Source of the DNA: Metalysinibacillus saudimassiliensis
GTDB taxonomy: Bacteria; Bacillota; Bacilli; Bacillales_A; Planococcaceae
Direction: 5' to 3'
Assembly: GCA_000935965.1 (NCBI GenBank)
Contig: LN483079.1
Span: 1-47,627, forward strand
DNA length: 47,627 bases
The notes below the pieces were generated by a model, which worked only from the letters and a program-made list of their open reading frames with translations, did not search any database and had not been told where the DNA came from. The position numbers were made by a program, and so were the translations under genes. How positions within the stretch are numbered: position 1 is the first letter of the stretch; the number at the start of each line of letters is the position of its first letter. Below, in pieces: positions 40,424 to 46,350 of this stretch.

Positions 40424-40466
40424 TTAACCTATATAGGTTGACTATATAACCTATACGGGTTAATAT
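40424..40466 (+). promoter_or_regulatory. Promoter with operator dyad, copy 2
   Basis: TTGACT (40438-40443), 17 bp, TAATAT (40461-40466), within arms TTAACCTATATAGGTT (40424-40439) and AACCTATACGGGTTAA (40448-40463). Two left-arm bases differ from copy 1, leaving the dyad slightly imperfect. The right arm and spacing are identical. Confidence 0.8.
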
Positions 40467-40473
40467 AAGGGTA

Positions 40474-40534
40474 GTTAAGAAAGAGGCAATCAACTGCCGC
40501 TAGCGGAATGGACAAGAAATACGCTGGTCTTAGC
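40474..40534 (+). ncRNA. Structured leader RNA, copy 2
   Basis: Same three stems as copy 1, offset 843 bp with no gaps: GTTAAGA/TCTTAGC, GGCA/TGCC, and CTAGCG/CGCTGG. Changes relative to copy 1 keep all pairs: the G-U in hairpin 2 becomes A-U and another A-U becomes G-U, while one outer pair becomes G-U. Loop changes are transitions only. Confidence 0.7.
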
Positions 40535-40560
40535 TAAATAAAATAAAAGGGGATAGCGAA

Positions 40561-40803
40561 ATGGAAAAGTACACAATTAATTATCAAAATGGCTTCACTA
40601 ATGAGTTCTCAGGAACTTTAGAGGAAGCGAAATTAGAAGCGTTAGACGGCATGAGCTACACGCAAGCATCTGTATCAATAGAGAAAGACGGTGAAGTTGT
40701 AACAACATCACGTTGGTACGGTGTTGAGCCAACGCAAGAAGATCATGACAACAACGCTGTGCTTGAAGAAATCGGTGGCGGATTCTACGGCGATTGGGAA
40801 TAA
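40561..40803 (+). CDS. Small acidic accessory protein
   Basis: 80 residues behind leader copy 2, AAAGGGGAT upstream of ATG 40561. YTINYQNGFTNEFSGTLEEAK, then SYTQASVSIEKDGEVVTTSRWYGV and an acidic C terminus ending GDWE. Small acidic proteins of this kind are frequent in Firmicutes phage accessory loci, and some are DNA mimics. Function unknown. Confidence 0.6.
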   Translation: MEKYTINYQNGFTNEFSGTLEEAKLEALDGMSYTQASVSIEKDGEVVTTSRWYGVEPTQEDHDNNAVLEEIGGGFYGDWE

Positions 40804-40874
40804 TTTAATTCATACGACCTGAGCAAGTCATTAAACTGCTTAAATAAATTTAAATTAGAATAGGGGTAATCAAA

Positions 40875-41057
40875 ATGACATTTATTAAAGGTTTTATTGA
40901 TGTGGTAGCAGTAGATGATAAAGGTACGTTTCACTACATCCACTGCACAGGTAATGGCTCATACGTAGAGCACTATCGCAACTTGACTACTGGCGAGGCA
41001 ACAGTATTTGTTGGCGACCAGGAGTATGAGTATAAAGCGGGTGAAAATCTTGCTTAA
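40875..41057 (+). CDS. Small beta-rich accessory protein
   Basis: 60 residues with TAGGGGTAA upstream. FIDVVAVDDKGTFHYIHCTG and ATVFVGDQEYEYKAG suggest a small beta barrel. No family recognised. Followed by an overlapping gene. Confidence 0.5.
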   Translation: MTFIKGFIDVVAVDDKGTFHYIHCTGNGSYVEHYRNLTTGEATVFVGDQEYEYKAGENLA

Positions 41058-41328
41058 TGAGTACATTCATCATTCGCCTGAAGACGCTGCACAATCTATT
41101 GTTGAGTGTTTTGATTCTGAATTAGCTGCAGGCATGAAAGTTTATGATTATGATTTTGTAGGAGCTCGCTCGCTAATATACTTTGAAGCACACGGTAATA
41201 AATATAAAGCCGACTGTAGCGGATGGGTAAGCATAGAGGTATACGACAGCAACTCGGAATCGTCAGTCGTATATGAAGCGGCCGCTTCGGAGTTAGAAGA
41301 AGACATAAAAAATGCGCAACTGCTCTAA
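41050..41328 (+). CDS. Small acidic accessory protein
   Basis: TTG 41050 (GGGTGA 6 nt upstream) gives 92 residues; GTG 41041 is the alternative. SPEDAAQSIVECFDSELAAGMKVYDYDFVGARS, GWVSIEVYDSNSESSVVYEAAAS. Acidic alpha/beta protein, no family recognised. Last rightward gene of the accessory block. Confidence 0.5.
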   Translation: MLNEYIHHSPEDAAQSIVECFDSELAAGMKVYDYDFVGARSLIYFEAHGNKYKADCSGWVSIEVYDSNSESSVVYEAAASELEEDIKNAQLL

Positions 41329-41393
41329 CAGTCACGCAAAAGATAAAAATAACTATGATTAAATATTACATTAAGTAGTGTATATACGCAAAC

Positions 41394-41428
41394 AAAAAAG
41401 CCACGAGCGTTTATAACTCGTGGCTTTT
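41394..41428. terminator. Bidirectional terminator between convergent genes
   Basis: AAAAAGCCACGAG and CTCGTGGCTTTT form an 11-bp stem, with A and T runs on the two sides. It serves the rightward accessory genes and the leftward lipoprotein gene. Confidence 0.9.
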
Positions 41429-41433
41429 ACCTA

Positions 41434-41988
41434 TTAATCTACTTTAATTTCTTTGCGGCCAAGCTCATCGCCGCCTAGACCTTGTGTAGCAATCAAGGTT
41501 ACTGGTGTTGTTAAGTCATCTAATTCATACGCAATCGAGTTTTCTACAGTGCCATCTTTTTTGATGGTTTGTAATTGCGAATCAAGATGGCTTTGGTCAG
41601 GTATCATGCCAACGTTTAACGTGTTAACAGCATTAGGGTCATTATCTTGCACCGCACTAAATACCGCAATCCACGCTGTATTTGGATCAATATCTTTATC
41701 ACTTAAATTCTTTGCATCATACCAGATAGCTAATACAGGTTTATCACCGTATTCGTTACCAGGTTCGCCCACAGGGATTACTTTCGTTTCTTTGATAGTA
41801 ACAGCCACATCTTTTAGTTTGGCTGTCTCACCGTCAAAATAAACGTCTTTTTTAGCGGCAGAAGATGTTTCATCTTTTTTATCAGTAGCAACTGCTTCAG
41901 TATCCGCTTCTTTTGCATCGTCATTGCTGCAAGCAGCTAATGTAAATAAGCTGGCAATAAGAGCAACGCTATAAATTACTTTTTTCAT
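41434..41988 (-). CDS. Secreted lipoprotein, DUF5067-like; superinfection-exclusion candidate
   Basis: 184 residues. Signal peptide with basic start MKKVIYSVALIASLFT and lipobox LAAC (cysteine about 20), then an acidic low-complexity linker and a beta-sandwich domain with VAVTIKETKVIPVG, AIWYDAKNLSDKDIDP and LTTPVTLIATQG, like DUF5067/DUF4352-type domains. AAGGAG is 9 nt before the ATG, and its own promoter (TTGTAA, 16 bp, TATAGT; 42048-42021) faces left, independent of lytic genes. Expression in the lysogen and a surface location resemble Ltp-type lipoproteins that block DNA entry of related phages, which is inference. Confidence 0.75.
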   Translation of the reverse strand: MKKVIYSVALIASLFTLAACSNDDAKEADTEAVATDKKDETSSAAKKDVYFDGETAKLKDVAVTIKETKVIPVGEPGNEYGDKPVLAIWYDAKNLSDKDIDPNTAWIAVFSAVQDNDPNAVNTLNVGMIPDQSHLDSQLQTIKKDGTVENSIAYELDDLTTPVTLIATQGLGGDELGRKEIKVD

Positions 41989-42020
41989 TGGTCAAAACTC
42001 CTTTATATGTATTTACAAAC

Positions 42021-42260
42021 ACTATAGCAAAATGGAGATATATTACAACGTATAAAAAAGTAAATAAAAAATTTTTAGACTGTGGATAACTTCTAACAAC
42101 GTTCCCAAATTGCCATTTGGGAACGTTATAAATCATATAATTATTAAATATAATACGTTAAATCAAATAAATACAAAAGTATGGGCTATTACTATTGCTA
42201 CAATAACATTAAAAAAAATTTAAAAAAAGCGCAAAAGCAAATTAGTATTTGCAAAAGCGC
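42021..42260. other. Likely phage-plasmid replication origin region
   Basis: Contains a consensus DnaA box TGTGGATAA (42081-42089, minus orientation of TTATCCACA), AT-rich DNA on both sides, and a perfect 13-bp inverted repeat AACGTTCCCAAAT with ATTTGGGAACGTT (42098-42110, 42115-42127) with no T run. A broken dyad lies near 42229-42260 (GCGC, GCAAA, TTTGC, GCGC). In circular order it lies directly upstream of the Rep gene at 310. No protein gene is seen between 41989 and the circle joint. Confidence 0.65.
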
Positions 42261-42376
42261 CTGAAAACGTTTATTGTAGAAATTAACAAATAAATGAGCG
42301 AAAAGAAAAAGCCGACTGCTATGAGGTGCTGGTAACACTTCATAACCGTCATATCGTACTCCAACTACGATACAAC
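42232..42376. repeat. 145-bp direct repeat R1, second copy
   Basis: Exact copy of 1-145. Position 42376 is followed by plasmid sequence instead of the rep leader. The last three bases, AAC, are shared with the start of repeat R2. Confidence 0.95.
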
Positions 42377-42518
42377 CTTTCATTCATTCGAGAAAGTGTA
42401 TCGCCTTCTTTTTCGCACAAATCGTAATCCAAATGTGAACGCTCAATATCAATATCTTCGTTTGAATGATTTTCAGTTTTTCGGTCTAAATGAATTGATA
42501 ATCCTTGCATGTTTGCTT
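42374..42518. repeat. 145-bp direct repeat R2, first copy (plasmid side of junction)
   Basis: Exact copy of 47483-47627, the last 145 bases of the window. It encodes, on the minus strand, an N-terminal part of the MobV relaxase. The distance 42374 to 47483 gives a 5,109-bp circle. Confidence 0.95.
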
Positions 42519-42552
42519 TTGTGTATTTTTGTACGTGAGCGATTTCGGACAC
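42374..42552 (-). pseudogene. mob: 5' fragment of the mob gene, cut by the junction
   Basis: Encodes the start of a MobV relaxase (SEIAHVQKYTKANMQG, then THSN-like HSNEDIDIERSHLDYDL) from GTG 42552 down to 42374, where it runs into phage sequence and stops after a few foreign residues. GTG 42576 is an alternative start. Joined with 47482-46351 in a 5,109-bp circle, it yields an intact 436-residue protein, so this is a fragment only in the linear window. Confidence 0.8.
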
Positions 42553-42602
42553 CTCATTTTCGGTTAAGAATAACACATCAGGCGAGGGAATCCAAAACCA
42601 TT

Positions 42603-42622
42603 TGGTATAACACGGTATACCA
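42603..42622 (-). other. Candidate oriT of the MobV plasmid
   Basis: TGGTATA-ACACGG-TATACCA, a perfect 7-bp dyad about 50 nt upstream of the mob start. Read on the minus strand it contains CGTGTTATACC, close to the GTGTTATAC core of pMV158-type nick regions as I recall them. MobV relaxases act just upstream of their own genes. Confidence 0.65.
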
Positions 42623-42639
42623 GAATTCTTCTGGACGTG

Positions 42640-42860
42640 CTCTGCGAGGCGAAAAGCAAGGGAGCAAAAACCGCTCCCCCAAGTTCAAAAGCAAAAGAAA
42701 AAATCATGGGCTTTGCCCAAACCCACGAGGGAAAAGTTTCCCTCGACCCCCTCCAAAAAGCTCCCCCAACCCCCTCACTTTTTGAGGGGGCTCCCTCGCC
42801 GGTTGGCAGGTCAAAAGGTGTTGCCTTTTGACGAGCCAAGAGGGTTCGGGTGTAGCGAAA
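42640..42860. other. Structured region between mob and tet(L), possible single-strand origin
   Basis: No gene. Dense inverted repeats: CGAGGGAAA-AG-TTTCCCTCG (about 42726-42745), AGCTCCCCC against GAGGGGGCT, GGGCTTTGCCC, and TCAAAAGG-TGTTG-CCTTTTGA (about 42811-42831). C-rich on the plus strand. Rolling-circle plasmids need such a folded single-strand origin for lagging-strand synthesis. The type (palT, ssoU or other) cannot be decided here. 42861-42962 shows nothing more. Confidence 0.5.
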
Positions 42861-42962
42861 TTATCAACTCCTTAAATTCCTTTCGCTGTCGCTTCAGTCA
42901 GACATTTACCGTTGACAATTGCCACGTATTTTCTTCTGCAGCAAGTTTCACTTTTGGCTGAA

Positions 42963-42996
42963 GAAAATAAAAAGAGATGGCAAATTTGCCACCTCT
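42963..42996 (-). terminator. Terminator of tet(L)
   Basis: On the minus strand AGAGGTGGCAAATTTGCCATCTCT (12-bp arms, one GU pair) is followed by TTTTTATTTTC. It lies about 75 nt after the tet(L) stop. Confidence 0.85.
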
Positions 42997-43071
42997 TAAA
43001 TATTTCGGGTCTTGAACAATCGCGCCCGATTGCTTAAGAAAGCGAGAAGTCATTTAATTTATCTCTGGTAT

Positions 43072-44454
43072 TCAACTTTTAAATTGAATTTGTCTTCGTT
43101 TATATACATTCAAGGTGATCAGCCAACTAGTGACAACGACTCCTGTAAAAAGGAATAGCATATTACTATACAAGTAAGTGGATTGATCAAGGTCCATAGG
43201 TAGCAACTTCTGATTCAGCAAGCGTACAGATAATAAACCACCAACAATTGCAATACCTGTTCCCTCTGATAAAAAGCTGGTAAAATTAAGCAAACTCATT
43301 CCGGCACCAGCTTCCTTTTGTTTCAAACTACTTGAAACAATTGTAGATATAACTGTTTTGGTGAATGACAGCCCACCAAAAACAAAAACTAATATAATTG
43401 TCAGTAACCATGGTGTTACTTCTAAAAAAAAGGCAGCAATTAAAAAGCTAACGGAAAGAAATGTAACTCCAATGGTTAACACGTACAATGGACCTTTTCT
43501 ATCAACAAGTAATCCACCAATGTAACCGAAGATAATAACGCTCATTGTTCCAGGGAAAATAATCACACTGCCAATTGCAGCAGTGCTTAGTTGATGTACA
43601 TCTTTCATCATGTAAGGAACCATAGAGATAAACCCTGCTACTGTACCAAATATAAGTCCTCCACAAAGGACACCAATTATAAAAGAAATATTTTTCCCCA
43701 GTGCAGGTTCAACAAAAGGTTCTGTTACTTTCCTAATATGTTTTACAAATATCAGGAATGACAGAATACTGATGATCAGAAAAGAAATGTTATAAGATGT
43801 TGTAAACAGCATAAAAAATACAATGCCCACTGACATTAGTATAATTCCTACAATATCAAAATGACCTTTTATCCTTACTTCTTTTTTCAACAATTTAATA
43901 AGGAACGGAACGGTGATAATTGTCATCATTGGAATGAGCAGAAGATAAGACCAATGGATAAAATGAGCTATCATTCCACCAATAGCTGGACCGATACCTT
44001 CTCCCATAGCTACTATGGAGCCAATAAGACCAAACGCTTTACCCCTATTTTCCTTTGGAATATAGCGCGCAACTACAACCATCACGAGTGCTGGAAATGC
44101 AGCTGCACCAGCTCCTTGAATAAATCGAGCCAGAATAAGTATGGGAAAGAAAGAATGTCCAACAAACCCAATTACCGATCCGAAGCAATTTATTATAATC
44201 CCAAATAGGAGTAACCTTTTAATGCCTAGCTGATCAGATAGCTTTCCATATAGAGCTGTTCCAATAGAAAAGGTTAACATAAAGGCTGTGTTCACCCAGT
44301 TTGTACTCGCCGGTGGTTTATTAAAATCATTTGCAATATCAGGTAATGAGACGTTCAAAACCATTTCATTTAATACGCTAAAAAAAGATAGAACGCAAAG
44401 CCAAATTAAAATTTGGTTGTGTCGTAAATTTGATTGTGAATAAGACGTATTCAC
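43072..44454 (-). CDS. tet(L): Tetracycline/H+ antiporter Tet(L)
   Basis: 460 residues; the canonical protein is about 458. Recognised directly: [20 protein letters not shown] start, [52 protein letters not shown] (MFS motif A), [20 protein letters not shown] (motif B), [19 protein letters not shown] (motif C). 14 transmembrane segments. It exports tetracycline-Mg in exchange for protons. Compared from memory with the plasmid and the B. subtilis chromosomal forms it has residues of both, so it looks like a divergent or mosaic allele. GGAGGG precedes ATG 44454. Expression is controlled by an upstream leader peptide. Confidence 0.97.
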   Translation of the reverse strand: MNTSYSQSNLRHNQILIWLCVLSFFSVLNEMVLNVSLPDIANDFNKPPASTNWVNTAFMLTFSIGTALYGKLSDQLGIKRLLLFGIIINCFGSVIGFVGHSFFPILILARFIQGAGAAAFPALVMVVVARYIPKENRGKAFGLIGSIVAMGEGIGPAIGGMIAHFIHWSYLLLIPMMTIITVPFLIKLLKKEVRIKGHFDIVGIILMSVGIVFFMLFTTSYNISFLIISILSFLIFVKHIRKVTEPFVEPALGKNISFIIGVLCGGLIFGTVAGFISMVPYMMKDVHQLSTAAIGSVIIFPGTMSVIIFGYIGGLLVDRKGPLYVLTIGVTFLSVSFLIAAFFLEVTPWLLTIILVFVFGGLSFTKTVISTIVSSSLKQKEAGAGMSLLNFTSFLSEGTGIAIVGGLLSVRLLNQKLLPMDLDQSTYLYSNMLFLFTGVVVTSWLITLNVYKRRQIQFKS

Positions 44455-44487
44455 ATTTCGCCCTCCAATAATGAGGGTAGACGCAGT

Positions 44488-44550
44488 TTATAGGGCTAAT
44501 GATACGTTTCCCTCTTTTAATTGAACCCTGTTACATTCATTGCACTTCAT
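44488..44550 (-). CDS. tet(L) leader peptide and translational attenuator
   Basis: 20-codon frame from ATG 44550 with AGGAGG upstream, reading MKCNECNRVQLKEGNVSLAL, the known leader of tet(L)/tet(K)-type genes. It ends 33 nt before tet(L). Drug-stalled ribosomes or re-initiation on the leader open the tet(L) ribosome site (established for tet(L)). An extended -10 promoter, TGG TAAAAT, with the -10 at 44585-44580, lies upstream on the minus strand. Confidence 0.93.
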   Translation of the reverse strand: MKCNECNRVQLKEGNVSLAL

Positions 44551-44664
44551 AATTAATGCCTCCTAATCTTGATTGAAACATTTTACCACATACAGACTAA
44601 GTTTTAAATTCAGTTTTCATCACTTATTCCGTTAAATGGCCCGTTTGCTGAGCAACTCTAATTT

Positions 44665-44952
44665 TTAGTGAATTACATGTATCCTACCATCTTCGAAAAT
44701 TTCCACTGGTTGATAGCTATTCATGAAATCCAATGAATCCGTTATAAAACCATCTTCTTTGAGTTTTTGAAAACCATCAAAATATTGTTGTCTGTCTAAA
44801 ATCAAATGGTAAAAATAAACCTTTTCATCGCCGATCATTTCGGAACTTGCCATAACAAAACTATCGCCGTATTTATTTTTAAAAAATTTCCGAGCATGTT
44901 CATGACTATCAAATTCGGGGAATTCAGCTTCGGCTTGTCTGCTAATTTTCAT
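44665..44952 (-). CDS. Small protein downstream of the plasmid Rep
   Basis: 95 residues from ATG 44952, which has a very strong ribosome site (AAAGGAGGTTGA) inside the end of rep; the two genes are adjacent (1 nt gap). ISRQAEAEFPEFDSHEHARKFFKNKYGD then VYFYHLILDRQQYFDGFQKL. Cytosolic alpha/beta protein of unknown function often found beside rep on such plasmids; copy-control or a rep helper is a guess. Confidence 0.75.
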   Translation of the reverse strand: MKISRQAEAEFPEFDSHEHARKFFKNKYGDSFVMASSEMIGDEKVYFYHLILDRQQYFDGFQKLKEDGFITDSLDFMNSYQPVEIFEDGRIHVIH

Positions 44953-44953
44953 G

Positions 44954-45931
44954 TTAATCAACCTCCTTTTCATCAATGAGTTGACCGTTAATTTCCTTCA
45001 TTTCTTCCTCGGTTAGATATCTTTTTTCGAGTTCTAAATATTTTTTTCCGCCCCAGTTATACATGATGGCATACACATACTTCGTCACGTCTTTTTCTTT
45101 GTAACCATCTAATTCGCCATTTTTAAATTTGGTCATGGCGTCTTTAAACAGCCCGGAAAATACGATTAATCGTTTTCCTTTCAAGGCTTTATAAAATACC
45201 TCAAAAACTTCTTGATTAATTAAATAGTCGCTGTCTTTCGCTGAGTATTTAGCAATCTCGTAAACTTTATCGTCCCGACCGTTGCGAACTTTGCGCACGT
45301 CAACTTGTGTAATCAGAGGATTTTTTGTGACTTGCTGCCACAACTCCAACCACCGATCCCGAGAGATATATTGAGCTGTTTGTGTAAAATAACTTTTGTT
45401 GACTGCAATCAGCACATGAAAATGTGGGTGGTAATCATCACGTTCTTCGTTGTAGGTGATTTCTAATTTTCTAGCATAACCCTTTACAATCTTCTTAATT
45501 TCCTTGCGTTCCATCAGCTTTTTAAACGAATGATTATAGTCTTTAATCTCATCTTCCAATTCCTCAGCTGGCACGTTTGGTGCTGTTAACGTCAGGAAGA
45601 TAAACTCTTTATTTTCTTCTTGCTTTAGATACGCCATCATGACGGACAAAGCCAACGCATCTTTTCGAGATTTTTTCCACGCACAGATGGGGCAAAAACG
45701 ATTTTTGCATGTGTTGCCTTTATGCTGTTTTTTCTTTTCCATACTTTCATCAGCAACCATCATCATGAACGTATTGCACTCCCTTATGAGTTTTAAAGTA
45801 TTTTCCGAGACCACGTTTTCAGAAACTAGCTTTTCCATAAAGTAAGCTAATACACCATTTTTACGTTTTTTCTTTGTGGATTTAACCATAATATCTTGAT
45901 TCTTTTTGGTTTTTGCTTTATATTGAGTCAT
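44954..45931 (-). CDS. rep: Rolling-circle Rep, Rep_1 (pC194/pUB110) family
   Basis: 325 residues from ATG 45931; TTG 45955 in frame would add 8. CKNRFCPICAWKKSRKDAL (zinc-like start of the family), FIFLTLTAPNV (motif 1), YHPHFHVLI (HUH motif 2), and VYEIAKYSAKDSDYL (motif 3, catalytic tyrosine region) are in order. It nicks the double-strand origin about 190 bp upstream and starts leading-strand synthesis. Full length by comparison with the family. Confidence 0.93.
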   Translation of the reverse strand: MTQYKAKTKKNQDIMVKSTKKKRKNGVLAYFMEKLVSENVVSENTLKLIRECNTFMMMVADESMEKKKQHKGNTCKNRFCPICAWKKSRKDALALSVMMAYLKQEENKEFIFLTLTAPNVPAEELEDEIKDYNHSFKKLMERKEIKKIVKGYARKLEITYNEERDDYHPHFHVLIAVNKSYFTQTAQYISRDRWLELWQQVTKNPLITQVDVRKVRNGRDDKVYEIAKYSAKDSDYLINQEVFEVFYKALKGKRLIVFSGLFKDAMTKFKNGELDGYKEKDVTKYVYAIMYNWGGKKYLELEKRYLTEEEMKEINGQLIDEKEVD

Positions 45932-45955
45932 ATAACTTAAGTTAATAAACGCCAA

Positions 45956-46291
45956 TCAAGGCACTTAAAAACTTGCACCTTCCTTCTGTTTCGACTTTTT
46001 GTGTGGTAACTCAAAGTCTAGAACACTATTAGGAATTTTGCAAGTTTTTTTGTATTCAAGCCATATGTACCAAGGGCTCAAGACCGTTAAGGGTAAATCG
46101 AAGATGTTACCCTTATATCAAGATAAGAAAAGGCATGTTTTTTCGCTCCGCTCAAAACACCAAAACCAAGTTCAAAACCAAACCCAAGATCAAGATCAGA
46201 TCAAGATCAAAACCAAATTCTAACCCCCTCTAAAAACGCCACAAGCCCTTTCTAAGCACTTTAAACACAAATACATATAAATCCTAACAAA
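45956..46291 (-). other. Double-strand origin region of the small plasmid
   Basis: TATCAAGATAAGAAAAG at 46116-46132 is the reverse of CTTTTCTTATCTTGATA, the conserved pC194/pUB110-family nick sequence (CTTNTCTTATCTTGATA-like). It lies about 190 bp upstream of rep on the rep-coding strand. Around it are a dyad (GGGTAA at 46091 and TTACCC at 46108) and short CAAGATCA direct repeats at 46180-46215. No protein gene is supported here. Confidence 0.85.
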
Positions 46292-46337
46292 ATGCCCCTA
46301 AAGCTCACAGAACGAATTCTGAAGCCTTCAGGGGCAT
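46292..46337 (-). terminator. Terminator of mob
   Basis: ATGCCCCTGAAGGCTTC pairs with GAGCTTTAGGGGCAT on the minus strand, ending in TTTTG, just after the mob stop. Confidence 0.8.
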
Positions 46338-46350
46338 CTTTCTTTGCCTT

